A stretch of 64,000 nucleotides of DNA from Platanthera guangdongensis (Eukaryota; Streptophyta; Magnoliopsida; Asparagales; Orchidaceae): positions 73,780,346 to 73,844,345 of the forward strand of contig CM077157.1 of assembly GCA_039583875.1 (NCBI GenBank), in the 5' to 3' direction. Below, in pieces: positions 32,924-45,152 of this stretch. A program made the translations under genes and the position numbers. The stretch's first letter is position 1, and the number at the start of each line of letters is the position of its first letter. The notes beneath the pieces are model-generated. The model made no database searches. It was not told the DNA's origin and was given only the letters and a program-made list of their open reading frames with translations.

Positions 32924-34552
32924 TGTTAAATTTTCTCAACGTGGTCAGCAAGATATCCCAAACACCAAATTAATATCTTCGGAACTACCCAGTTCGCATG
33001 CTGAACCTGCGGAAAACCCAAGGACTAGAGGTTGCACCCAACAAAACAATGGAAGCACAAGAAGGTCTTATTATGCATTCACTTCTTTACAATCCGAGGC
33101 ATACATAGCGAGACATGATTTCGCTAGTATTACAGCTGTAAACAGAAAGAACCAAAAAACAAGCCGGGCGGACAGCACTCCAGTCCGCCGAGACCGCGAG
33201 ATCGCCGAGACCGCCGAGACCGCTGAGCTCGCCCAAGCTATGCTGCAATCCGCCGAATACCACGGAGTCCGCCGAAGCCGCGAGGCCGCGCGGACAGACC
33301 GTTATTCGCCTCCTGCTGAACCCGAACTGAGGAACTCCCCTACCCGCCTGAAACCGGCGGACAGGTTATTGAAGCTGGCAAAGATGAAACAGAACTGACA
33401 AGCCGCAGAGCGACCTCCTGCTGAGTCCGCAGAGACCGCACACTTCCAAGCACTGACCGAAGTCACAGCCAAACTCCTGGCTCCTTGAAGTTATCCGCGC
33501 GACCTGCACACAGCAAACCGTCATCCTGAAACAATCCGCGCGGACTGACAAACACAGACCGCAGCACTTCGCACACCCCAACTTACTGTTCACTCAAGTT
33601 ACTTAGGTTACTGTAGATGTGCCAGGGGGGTCCTATTTATAGGCAAGGTGAGGAGTGTGGTCACCGCCCAAGAGATAGCGACACCACCCTCAGTCCGCGC
33701 GAATACAACCACCGTCCGCTGAGTCCGCATGGACTTAGCTGGATACCAAGGAAACCGCCAGGAGCAAGGCAACCATTGACGAACCCTCTCCAGTCCGCCC
33801 AAGCTAAGCGGGCAAGGCACCAGCCCGTAAAGCTCCAACTGCTTCAGGACAGCAAACCCCCGTCAATGGCTGTCCGCACCAACCCGAGGCAGTCCGCAAG
33901 ACTCACACCTCAATCCGCCACAAGTCCACGACCAAAGGCAAACAACAACAGTCCGCCCGGTCACAGCGGACTTGGCGGATACGGCGGACACCATGAACTT
34001 GGCACAATGTGTGACCAAGTACAAAACCATCAAGGGCCAGTGCGAGCATGGCGGACACAAAGTCCCGTCCGCCAAACACCCTAGCACAGACCGCAACCAG
34101 TCCGCGAGCTCCTCGCACTTGTCCAACGCAGCAGCATCCTGCCGGACTCCAAGAATCAGTCCCCCAACCGGTCTCCACAACAAGACCTGCTGTAACACCA
34201 GAACTTGACAAGGCCTCAGCCAAGCTCTAAACCCAGTCCGCAACAGCCCACACCATGGACACATTAGTCCGCAAGGCTTCCCGCGAACTCGAGCCAACCC
34301 GCCTATAGCGCAAACTTGCACCCGCGACCACTGAGCAAAGCACCAGTCCGCAAGCCTCTCTATCCGCAGATACCAGGCCGCACCAAACCGCGGACTCCAT
34401 GCAACAACCTGCTCAGAACACAGCCGGCTTCCACCAGACTTTTCACCAGGCCGCATAACGCAGTCCGCCCAGTCCGCCTAGTCCGCCAAAGCTGTCCGCC
34501 ACAGGCCGCACGGCCTGTCCCGTCACCCACTTCCACTTCACAAATTTCAACA
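32924..34552 (-). repeat. D 3' LTR, rich in GTCCGC/GCGGAC
   Basis: On the minus strand the LTR starts TGTTGAAATTTG and ends GAAAATTTAACA. Dozens of GTCCGC or GCGGAC hexamers (with CAGTCCGCC, AGACCGC and GGCGGAC variants) fill both sides of the TATA box. That box is CTATTTATA on the plus strand at 33633-33641, that is TATAAATAG in the element's sense. Open frames on either strand are by-products of the GC-rich repeats. Confidence 0.95.
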
Positions 34553-37500
34553 CTCCCCCTTGAAGTGAGAAGTGGTGACCAAGCCCAGCAAGCTGCGCAA
34601 GCGTTCAAAGGGCCCCTTCGACAGTGGCTTCGTGAAGATGTCAGCAAGATTATCTTCACTCCGAACATGCCCGACCAGCAGAGACCCCTCCAACACCTTC
34701 TCCCTGATGAAGTGGTGATCAATCTCTATATGCTTGGTCCTGGCGTGACACACTGGATTGTTTACCAGTTTGAGAGCACTCTCATTGTCACCCCGGAGTA
34801 AAGTAGGCCCTTGCACTTCTTCATGGACATCCTCTATAAGCCTCCTCAACCAAACGGCTTCCCGAGCAGCCAAGGCCGAAGCCTTATACTCCACCTCCGT
34901 GGTTGAAACCGACACTGAGTCCTGCTTCTTGCTACACCACGAGATGCTAGCTGATCCGCAAGTGAACATATAACCTTAAGTAGACCTTCGATCATCCGAA
35001 TCACCGCCATAGTCAGCATCCGTGTACCCAAGCAACGCAAACTCCACATCCCTTCCATAGAGGAGTCCCAACTCAGAAGTCACCTTGACATACTTCAGAA
35101 TTCCCTTCGCCGCCACTAGATGAGATTGCCTTGGTTCAGCCATATACCGACTTACTCGGCCAACAACATAAGCTATATCCGGCCTTGTAATCGCCAGGTA
35201 AATCAAGCTCCCAACAAGAGCCCTGAACACCAAGGGATCATGAAGAACTCTTCCCTCATCCCGTCGAAGCTTCAGCCCAGATTCCAGTGGAGTAGAGCAC
35301 TTCTTCCCTTCGCCCATGCCAAACCGCTTCACAATGCGATTAGCATACCCTTTCTGGCTAATGAGAACCCCGCACTCCTTCCTCTCCACTTCCAGACCAA
35401 GAAAGTGATGCAACTCTCCCAAGTCTTTCATCTCGAAGCGTATAGCAAGCTCTCCCCTGAGCCTTGCTACTTCCTCCTCCGAGTTCCCTGTGATGATCAT
35501 ATCATCCACATACAGCAGGACCAAGACTCTTAGCTCTCCCTTCTTCTTGACGAACAAGCTTGAGTCCGAGTTAGAAGCCAGATATCCACAGAATTGCAAG
35601 TACTCTGCAATCTTCCCATACCACGCTCGAGGAGCTTGCTTCAACCCATAGAGAGCCTTCCTGAGTTTGCAGACATAGTCCGAATGCTTTTCAGAGACAA
35701 AACCAAGCGGCTGATCCATGAAGATGTCCTTGTCAATCTCTCCGTAAAGAAAAGCATTCTTCACATCAAGTTGCCACAACCTCCATCCCTTGCTAGCAGC
35801 CAAGGCGATCACCACTCTTACAGATGTCATCTTCGCAACTGGACTGAATGTCTCCTCATAGTCTTCTCCATACTGTTGTGAGAATCCTCTTGCGACCAGG
35901 CGAGCCTTGAACCAATCAATGCTCCCATCAGCCTTCTTCTTCAACTTATACACCCACTTGCAAGTAACCGGAGTAATGCCATCAACCTTGGGCACAAGGT
36001 CCCAGGTTTCAGTCTTCTTCAGAGCATAAATCTCTTCCTACATGGCATCATCCCACTCCTACACTCCAGTGGCCTCGTTGAAGTTTGCAGGCTCTCGCTC
36101 ATCCAGAGGACCTGCAAAGAAGCAGGAGACAAAGCTCACTGCATTCCCATCACAGTACCGAGCCGGTGGCTTAACCACCCTCTTCGATCTCCGAAGACAC
36201 GGCTCTTTGCTCACTGCTTCCGTTGCTTCTTCAGGCTCCACTCCTACCTGGGGCAAGCATTGAGCAGTGCTCCCCCTGTTTTCTGAGCCAGAAGGCTCAG
36301 CCTCAGAGTTCGAAGCAACAGGAGCTGCTGGTGAAACAACAAGCTCCTCTTTCAAGCCTTCAGCAGCCTCCACCGGTGCTTCATCATCCTTGCTACTTCC
36401 GGTTAGCTCCACCGAGCCACCTCCATATGACGTCAGCTCGTCAAAGACAACGTCTCTTGACACCACGAACTTCTTCGTCACAGGGTCCATGCATTTCCAT
36501 CCCTTCTTCCGCTCATCATAGCCAACAAAGACAAGTTTCCTTGCCTTCGCATCCAGCTTAGTCCGTGAAGTATCCGGGACATGCACGTAGCAAGTTGAAC
36601 CGAACACCGTAAGATGTTCAACACTCGGCTTCTCCTTCAGCAACAGCTCAATAGGAGTCTTCATGTTAATAGGGCTGAGTGGCATCCGGCTGATAACATA
36701 AGCAGCACAAGACATTCCCTCTGCCCAAAAAGACCTTGGGATATCTTTCGCATGCAGCCAGCATTTGCAGGTTTCCGTCAAATGACGGATCTTCCGCTCC
36801 GCTACCCCATTTTGTTGTGGAGTGTGAGCACAAGTAAGCTCCCGTTGGATCCCGTGCTTCCTGCAGAAGTTAGAAAACTCGGAAGAGACAAACTCCCCTC
36901 CGTTATCAGTTCTAAACTTCTTAACCCGCAAGCCAAGCCGGCCTTCTACCAACTCCTTGAACTCCACGAACAAACGGAAGGCTTCCGACTTCTCCTTTAA
37001 GAAGTACACCCAAGTATACCTTGAGTAGTCATCAACCAAGACAAGCATGTATTTGCTTCCACCAAGGCTGGCAGTAACCATCGGTCCCATCAGGTCACCA
37101 TGAATACACTCCAATGGTTTCTTGCTCCTTGTTTGAGATTTATCAAACGGAAGGCGATGTGCCTTACCGTATTGACAGCCCACACAAACATGCCCATCAC
37201 CAAAGGAGGACAATATCGGCAACCCTCTCACCAGACTTCTACTAGCCATTGCCTTCAGCTTGTCCATGCCAACATGCCCCAGCCTCTCATGCCAGATAGC
37301 CGCACTATCATTGGCTCTCATCCTATCAACATAGGCACTGGTGGAAAGAACAAACAAGTTCTTCACCCTCCTCCCAACATGAGCAACATCAGCCTTTACC
37401 GCTGATACGTTGCGAAGGAACCTCACGTCTGTTGGCCCAAACAGAACGTGATACCCAGCGTCCACCGCGTTGGTCACCGAGAAGAGGTTCTTCTTCATGC

Positions 37501-38698
37501 CCGGCACGTGATACACACTCCTTAACGTGAGTGGCCCCTGATCACTACCCAAAGACACGACCCCCTCCTTCTCTACTGCATAAACAGTATTATCAGCAGT
37601 GATAATAGCTTCATTACCTGAGTAAGCCTGCATGGAGGTGAACTTCGATTTGTCTCCGGTGAGGTGATGACCACACCCGGAGTCGACGATCCACTCGCTG
37701 TTGAAGTCCTCAGCAGATAAGGCCCGGACACAAGTGCCCGTCATGAAAGCTCCTCCCCATTCTGCTTCTTCACTTCGCGAGCAAGCTTCCTCCTTTCCCG
37801 CAGCATGCCCAGGCTGTAGTTTGACCTTGCAGTCCCGCTTGAAGTGCCCTCGCTGATGACACCGGTAGCACTTCAGATTCTTCTTCCAGTCCTTAGGAGC
37901 ATTGCTCCTCTCCGGCGGATATGAAGTTGAAGTCTCCTTCTCAACAGCGGCCTGCACCTTCTTCTTCTTCTTCCCTTCCCATCCCTTCTTCTTGCCTGAG
38001 AAGAGAGCCTCGCTGCCTTCCTGATTCAGATTCACTCCAGCCATCTGCCTTGCTAAGCTCTCCTGTGAGGCAAGCAGATTCTCCAGCTCCAGCAGAGACG
38101 GCTGAGTAGCCCACCCTTGAACAGATGTAACAAAGGCCACATACTCCTTCCGCAAGCCGCGGATAATGTGCCTCTTCATCTTTGCCTCAGAGATAGGCTC
38201 ATCAGGATCCAGTGCCGACAGCTCAGCACACAAGCTCTTCATCTTTAAGAAGTATTTGGAGATGGAAAGGTCTCCCTGAGTTGCCCTGGCCAACTCATTC
38301 TCCAGGAACTGAAGCCGCGCCACATTCTTCCTATTGAACAACTCATCAATGGTTGTCCAAATATCAGCAGCCGACTCACATCCAATGATGTGATCAAACA
38401 GTTCCGGAGAGACAGCTCTCTTCAGAACGAACTCTGCCTTAGCATTTGTTCTTCTCCAGAGCCTCACCTGCTCAGCAGTACCGAAAGCAGCAGTTACTTC
38501 CTTTCTGTCGTCTCCACCGATGACTTCCCACAGCTCCTCGCCTAGAAGATAGCTCTTCATGCACGACTTCCACTTTTTATAGTTAGTCGGCGTTAAGAGT
38601 TCAATGCCCAGACCTCTTGCTAAGCTTCCTTCCATTGCAATCACCTGTTGGTACCCTTCAGCAGCTCCGAGCAACAACACAGGTTGATCACCACTCAA
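34547..38698 (-). pseudogene. gag-pol: D gag-pol polyprotein, one frame with three stops
   Basis: ATG at 38698 (reverse) to TGA at 34547-34549 is 1384 codons in one frame, interrupted by TAG at 36059-36061, TAG at 36038-36040 (Gln expected at both) and TAA at 34976-34978. Gag (residues 1 to about 300) ends with CYRCHQRGHFKRDC. Protease has WIVDSGCGHHLTG. Integrase has the zinc part IWHERLGH...CVGCQYGKAHR and core motifs GDLMGP, RTDNGGEF and PQQNGVAERK. RT has LLYVDDMIITG. RNase H has YTDADYGGD and a DNESALKL motif. The final stop lies six bases inside the 3' LTR. The frame up to the first stop, 879 codons, is intact through integrase. Confidence 0.95.
34553..34567 (-). promoter_or_regulatory. 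D polypurine tract
   Basis: On the minus strand CACTTCAAGGGGGAG abuts the TGTTG start of the 3' LTR and overlaps the last codons of pol. Confidence 0.85.
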
Positions 38699-38760
38699 TC
38701 ACTGAGTAACAACACTGGCTGACCTCCGCTCACGCAACTGAACCTCCGCAACCTCAGAAA

Positions 38761-38775
38761 CCTTGCTTTGATACC
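38761..38775 (-). other. D primer-binding site
   Basis: On the minus strand GGTATCAAAGCAAGG follows the 5' LTR after one base. It matches the initiator-Met primer site with one change (TATCAAAG for TATCAGAG). Only about 60 bp separate it from the gag ATG. Confidence 0.85.
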
Positions 38776-38776
38776 G

Positions 38777-40405
38777 TGTTAAATTTTCTCAACGTGGTCA
38801 ACAAGATAGCCCAAACACCAAATTAATATCTTCGGAACTACCCAGTTCGCACGCTGAACCTGCGGAAAACCCAAGGACTAGAGGTTGCACCCAATAAAAC
38901 AATGGAAGCACAAGAAGGTCTTATTATGCATTCACTTCTTTACAATCCGAGGCATACATAGCGAGACATGATTTCGCTAGTATTACAGCTGTAAATAGAA
39001 AGAACCAAAAAATAAGCCGGGCGGACAGCACTCCAGTCCGTCGAGACCGCGAGATCGCCGAGACCGCCGAGACCGCTGAGCTCGCCCAAGCTATGCTGCA
39101 ATCCGCCGAATACCACGGAGTCCGCCGAAGCCGCGAGGCCGCGCGGACAGACCGTTATTCGCCTCCTGCTGAACCCAAACTGAGGAACTCCCCTACCTGC
39201 CTGAAACTGGCGGACAGGTTATTGAAGCTGGCAAAGATGAAACAGAACTGACAAGCCGCAGAGCGACCTCCTGCTGAGTCCGCAGAGACCGCACACTTCC
39301 AAGCACTGACCGAAGTCACAGCCAAACTCCTGGCTCCTTGAAGTTATCCTGCGCGACCTGCACACAGCAAACCGTCAGCCTGAAACAATCCGCGCGGACT
39401 GACAAACACAGACCGCAGCACTTCGCACACCCCAACTTACTGTTCACTCAAGTTACTTAGGTTACTGTAGATGTGCCAGGGGGTCCTATTTATAGGCAAG
39501 GTGAGGAGTGTGGTCACCGCCCAAGAGATAGCGACACCACCCTCAGTCCGCGCGAATACAACCACCGTCCGCTGAGTCCGCATGGACTTAGCCGGATACC
39601 AAGGAAACCGCTAGGAGCAAGGCAACCATTGACGAACCCTCTCCAGTCCGCCCAAGCTAAGCGGACAAGGCACCAGCCTGCAAAGCTCCAACTGCTTCAG
39701 GACAGCAAACCCCCTTCAATGGCTGTCCGCACCAACCCGAGGCAGTCCGCAAGACTCACACCTCAATCCGCCACAAGTCCACGACCAAAGGCAAACAACA
39801 ACAGTCCGCCCAGTCACAGCGGACTTGGCGGATACGGCGGACACCATGAACTTGGCACAATGTGTGACCAAGTCCAAAACCATCAAGGGCCAGTGCGAGC
39901 ATGGCGGACACAAAGTCCCGTCCGCCAAACACCCTAGCACAGACCACAACCAGTCCGCGAGCTCCTCGCACTTGTCCAACGCAGCAGCATCCTGTCGGAC
40001 TCCAAGAATCAGTCCGCCAACCGGTCTCCACAGCAAGACCTGCTGTAACACCAGAACTTGACAAGGCCTCAGCCGAGCTCTAAACCCAGTCCGCAACAGC
40101 CCACACCACGGACACATCAGTCCACAAGGCTTCCCGCGAACTCGAGCCAACCCGCCTATAGCGCAAACTTGCACCCGCGACCACTGAGCAAAGCACCAGT
40201 CCGCAAGCCTCTCTATCCGCAGATACCAGGCCGCACCAAACCGCGGACTCCATGAAACAACCTGCTCAGAACACAGTCGGCTTCCACCAGACTTTTCACC
40301 AGGCCGCATAACGCAGTCCGCCCAGTCCGCCTAGTCCGCCAAAGCTGTCCGACACAGGCCGCGCGGCCTGTCCCGTCACCCACTTCCACTTCACAAATTT
40401 CAACA
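38777..40405 (-). repeat. D 5' LTR (1629 bp)
   Basis: It has the same length and content as the left LTR, including the GTCCGC/GCGGAC motif field and the TATA box (CTATTTATA, 39486-39494 on the plus strand). Differences from the partner are mostly C/T and G/A transitions. Confidence 0.95.
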
Positions 40406-43155
40406 GATACGAGCTGGTACGCAATGCCTTTGACCATGCACAACCTGAAATTAAAGCTGTTGTAACCCTAATTGCTGAGAATGGGTTGGAGTTTCTAGTT
40501 TCTGAACCAAGTAAGATTTGGAAGAAAGAAACACTCAAATTCTTTGGTGCTGCTACCCTAGATCAAACTGGACTCAAGATTATATCCACAGTCCATAGAG
40601 TAAAGGTGAAACTCACCCAAAAGAGTTTAAGAAAAGTTCTTCACCTGCCAAGAGCACAAGAGGAAGAAGATGTACCTGCATCTAAGCTAAGGGAAGCCCT
40701 TCAATGGTGTGGACTGGATTCCACCATGAAGATTAGCTCAGCTTTGAATAGAAAAGGCATGAATATGCAAGGAAAGTTCTTGTCTGAAGTAGTTGGCAAA
40801 GTTATACTCTGCAAGCCAGGGGGCATGATAAGATATCAGCCCATATGTTTAGTTTAATGACCAGAATTATCTATAGACTAAACACTGATTGGTCAGCTGT
40901 AATATTTGAGAAGATTAAGGAAAGTATGAAGAAGCCAAATCTGGGAAGAATTGTGAGCTTGAATTTAGCTTCAACAATACCAGAAGTGATGGAACAGTCA
41001 GCTGGGACTAAGATAAATCACATGAGAAGGATGGACATAAGGATTATCTCAAGGTGGGATAGGGTCCTTACTAAGGACATGTCTGATGAGGAAAGGCAAG
41101 AGGTCCCTGAGAAATCTACAGCACAAGAAATTCCTGTACAAGACTCTACATATGGTGCACAAGTGCAGGGGGAGCCTCACCTTGAGGAAGCGCCAACCCA
41201 CCTGGAAAGTGAGATGGCCACACAGACTATTTTTGATGTACTCAGTGAAGTAAATCAATCAATTTTCAATATTGAGGATGAAATGCTAACTGAATCTTTG
41301 ATTGATGTTGACTAGCCAACACAACTAAACAATCAAGCACAAGATGTTATCTTGGAAAATACATCTGCTGCTGCCAATGTTCCAGAGATTACAGTACCTC
41401 AAGTGCCTACTCAACAAGAGTTTACCTTAGAAGAGCTGTTTCCTAATTTAGTGCAAGCTAATATTGAGGGGGAGCATGCTGGTTTTGAGGGAGAGCAAGT
41501 TGACCTTGAGGGGGAGCAAGTAGGGTCTCAGGGGGAGAATGCAAGGACTGAGGAGGAGCAGATAAAAACTGAGGAGGAGCAAAGGACTCAGGGGGAGCTA
41601 CCTAAGACTGCACAGGAATTGCATCCTAGTCCAAAGGATAGAGTAAATATCGCTAGTACCTCAGATTCAGAGGATGCAGCTGAGGTTCAAGCTAAGAAAA
41701 GAAAGCTCATGGTATTCAAAAGAAGAAGCCAAAGCTACAAGAAGGCATTAAAAACTGCTGCTTCACAGCCTGCCCCAACAACTAATTATAGTTCTTTGTT
41801 AGTATCCATACAAGTGAAGTTGGATGACCAAAGGATTGCCATGGAGAAGTATATGGATGAGACTCACAAAGATCTACAATTCTCCTTGGCTCAGGATATA
41901 AAATCTATAAGGTTTGAAGTTAATCAGCATAAGAAAGAAATGATTGATTATTTCCACAAGGGTGGGAATGTTGTGGTCTTTCTAGCCACACACCAAGAGA
42001 AAATCAAGACACAAGTTGATGACATAGCTCTTAAGCAAGGCTATGTACTAGAGAATCAACTCAGGATGAATGATAATCTAACAGAATCACATAATGTGAT
42101 TGTTACAGAAATGAAGAATCTTGCTACTGCCCAGACTGAGGAAAAGGCTACAGCCTAAACAGAGTTTGATAAGCACTTCCAGGAAGGAATAGCTGCTGTC
42201 AAAACAGCTATTCAGGACTCTCAAAAGACTATTTCTGCACAGCTATTGAAGTTAAAGGCATTCTATAAAGATGGTGTCAATTATATGGATGAACAAGTCA
42301 GATTTCAGAAGGATGATCTCAGAGATCATGTTGCCAAAGAAGTCATAAAGGGGAAGAGAGTATTAGTCAAAGCTAGATCTGATCATGCTAAATGGATTTC
42401 TAATAACATTAGAGCCACACTTGAATATCCACCCCTCTGTGATGATGACAATGTGGCTGAATCTGGTATACACCCTGCTTCTTTTGGAGGAGATCAAGCT
42501 GAAGTTGCTCAAGTTATCTACCCTCTGTGATGATGATAATGTGACTGAATTTGGTATACACCCTGCTTCTTTTGGAGGAGATCAAGCTAAAGTTGCTCAA
42601 GTTATCTACCCTCCAGCAGATTTTGAGATGATACATCAAGAAGTACAGTCTATGTAAAGCCCACCAGAAGGTGCTCAAAATATTATTATTGAGAAAGTAG
42701 ACAAGCCTGTGTCAGAGGTAGTTTTGAAAGAGCAAGAAGCTCTATTGTCTAAGAAAAGATTCAGAGAGCAAGCTGAGTTAAAGCCAGATTTTGAGCAGTG
42801 GAGTCTAACATCCAGGAACATTATACTGACTGCTTGGAAAGCTGTAAAAGATCAGACCAAAGTGACGGGCAAATGGTACTCTGAGCAAGAATGGAGAAAG
42901 CATGAGGCAAGGCAAGAAGCCATAGTTCAATATAGAAGAAAGGAAAAACTAGGGAAACTACCTCCTAATGCTCAGGAGCCTAGCAAATATTTCCCTAAGC
43001 CTATTCATTACTTTGAAATGCAAAAAATAAGGGCTGAAGAGCTAAAGAAGAAAGATCTAAAGGGCAAGAAGCCAGCTGATGACACTGATGCTCCTGTACA
43101 AGCCAAGGTTCAATCAGGCAAAGACATAGTCATCAGGGAGCCAGAGCAGCCTTAG
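40406..43155 (+). pseudogene. A2 extra ORF, remainder
   Basis: The frame continues from the D junction with YELVRNAFDHAQPEI, as in A1. A one-base loss near 40822 shifts the frame (KPGGMIR for KPGGHDR); reading then resumes to TAG 41313-41315, TAA 42156-42158 and a final TAG at 43153-43155. The linker has about six Glu-Gly-Glu-Gln-type units (41465-41600) coded by GAGGGGGAGCA, longer than in A1. An 88-bp tandem duplication at 42435-42610 shifts the frame again. The middle and basic C-terminal parts match A1 closely (RNIILT-WKA; EPSKYFPKP-HYFE). Confidence 0.85.
42435..42610 (+). repeat. 88-bp tandem duplication in A2 extra ORF
   Basis: The stretch starting CTCTGTGATGATGACAATG at 42435 is repeated from 42523 with a few substitutions. 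A1 has one copy at this place. Since 88 is not a multiple of three, the duplication breaks the frame. Confidence 0.9.
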
Positions 43156-43417
43156 ATTAGATTTACTTGAGTTTACAACTTTGTAATCTTTTAAAATATA
43201 TGTAAACTTTTGTAATAAAACTTTTGGAAGTTAAAGCAAAACATGATTAATACTTGTTCTATATTAGCATTATTATTATTCTGTGATGATTTGTTTTATA
43301 TGTTTTGTTTAAGAAATTACCCGGTCATATAATGCTTTTATACATCATAATGTGTATTTGTTATGAATGGTGTATATCATTGACTAAGGGTTATGACTTC
43401 TCCAAATAGGGGGAGAT
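43156..43417 (+). promoter_or_regulatory. A2 3' untranslated region with polypurine tract
   Basis: This AT-rich untranslated DNA ends in AAATAGGGGGAGAT (about 43404-43417), identical to the A1 tract. It stands directly before the TGTTGGG start of the LTR. Confidence 0.85.
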
Positions 43418-45152
43418 TGTTGGGTACATTGGAAAATGTGTACCAGATTTGAAGGAGCCTCACCCTACTCAATTATATGCATCAAGGTGTATTTGATGTT
43501 GTTTTGAGTTTATATGTGTAGGTTAAGTAAATACAGGAATGCAGAAAAATTTCTAAGTCCATATGTCGACACCAGAGGAAGTTGTGTCGACACTTATGAA
43601 GGCTTGTGTTGACACTGGAGAAAAGCTGTGTCGACACTTGGAGTCAATTGTGTCGATACTTGGAAAGGCTGTGTCGACACCAGAATCAACTGTGTTGACA
43701 CCCAGAGGCTGTGTCTATACACTGTGAAGCATTGTCGACATCAACTGTGTCGACTCCAAGAGGCAGTGTCGACATAGAGGAATACTTAGTCGACATCAAT
43801 TGTGTCAACACCCAGAGACAGTGTCGACACACAGAAGATTTTGTTGACATCAACTGTGTCGACACAAAGGACTTGTGTTGACACACAGCAGAGTTTCAAC
43901 AAAGTTAAAGAGAAGAAGTATTTGTGTCGACACAAAAAGATAGTGTCGACACATAGAAGATCTTGTCGACATCAAATGTGTCGACACACAGGACTTGTGT
44001 TGACACATGGCAGAATTTCAACAAAGTAAATTTGTATGAAGAAAATAAGTGACTGTGTCGACACCACAAAGGCTTGTGTCAACACATACTACAGAAGCTG
44101 TGTCGAGAAGCAGTATCAACAACAAAAGAGATGTGTCGACACCACCAAGGCTTGTGTCGACACTTAGTTCACTTGTGTTGACACTTAGTCTACTTGTGTC
44201 GACACATGATGAAGTTCAGTCTCGACACTTTCAGACAGAGACAGTATTTCAAGAAGTGACTGGATGACTTGACAGCTGCCATTTCTAACCGGTCTACTGC
44301 AACTGTCAAAGCTGTCAGAAGTTTGTTAGAAACTAGATCAGCCGGTTACCATGGAGGAAGACTATATAAAGTCTTTCTCCTTCAACAAAAAGTAATTAAG
44401 AAGAAGAAGATTGAAGAATATAGACAGATAACTAACAATACAAAAAGAAGAAGACCTTCGACAGAAGATATAAGAAGTTGGAGAGAGAGAGCTCCATCTA
44501 AGAAGTGCAGTTGCTGAACCAGGCTACCAAGAAAGATTTAGATTTAGATCTGAATCACAAGTCAGAAGCTGATTGAAGATCAACTTCTCAAGAGTTCAAC
44601 CCTACTGAGTTTAGATTCAAGAAGCTTTGAAGAAAGCTAAGAGATGTTGTTCTCTGCTATCAGATTCTTCCAAGAACTGATCAAGAAGCCATCCATCCCT
44701 TCTCTCTATATCTGGGTGGAGGTTAATTACTTTATTAAATCAAATTTATGTAGGATCTTTATAGATCTGAGTTGTAAGCCTGTGATTATAAAGGCTGAGG
44801 TAGGGCTGTGAGCCTGAGTTATAGGAGATTGATATCTCTGAGTTGTAGGCCTTGTGTAGGCTGAGGTAGAGCTGTATGCCTAAGCTGTAGGAGTGTGGAC
44901 TCACTTTGATTTGTAGGAGCCATGTTGGGGTTCTGAGCTACTGTAAGATCTGAGGATCTGAGGTGAAGAGAAGAAGTTAGGCCGAATCTAGCACACACTG
45001 CTAGATAGGCGAAGGGGGAAAGTGGATGTACCCAGACCTTGGGGAACCACTATAAAAATATGTGTGCAATCTGTGTTGTGATAATTCTATGAATCTGTGC
45101 TGTGTTAGCTTTAAGAGTATCTTTTGTTAAGTAAATAACTGAATGGATTTGC
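43418..45152 (+). repeat. A2 3' LTR, first part
   Basis: It begins TGTTGGGTACATTGG. The GTGTCGACAC array at 43562-44230 is visibly more decayed than in the 5' LTR (GTGTTGACAC, GTGTCGATAC, GTGTCAACAC). A TATA box (TATATAAA) lies near 44363. The LTR is interrupted at 45152 by element E and finishes at 51403-51475. Confidence 0.93.

Larger units (their letters stand above)
32924..40405 (-). mobile_element. Complete Ty1/copia element D (minus strand, 7.5 kb)
   Basis: LTRs of exactly 1629 bp (32924-34552 and 38777-40405) flank a single gag-pol frame. A perfect gatac target duplication, a primer site (38761-38775) and a polypurine tract (34553-34567) are present. The first 280 bp of the two LTRs differ at about 7 positions by eye (2-3%), making D younger than A2. 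Only three nonsense codons interrupt it. There is no extra ORF, so it is not Sirevirus-like; I do not assign the copia lineage. Confidence 0.96.

Noticed and set aside
33617..34084. Overlapping open frames on both strands in the D LTRs (also 33863-34456 and 39716-40309)
   Set aside because: They arise from the stop-poor GTCCGC/GCGGAC field and occur identically in both LTRs, on both strands.
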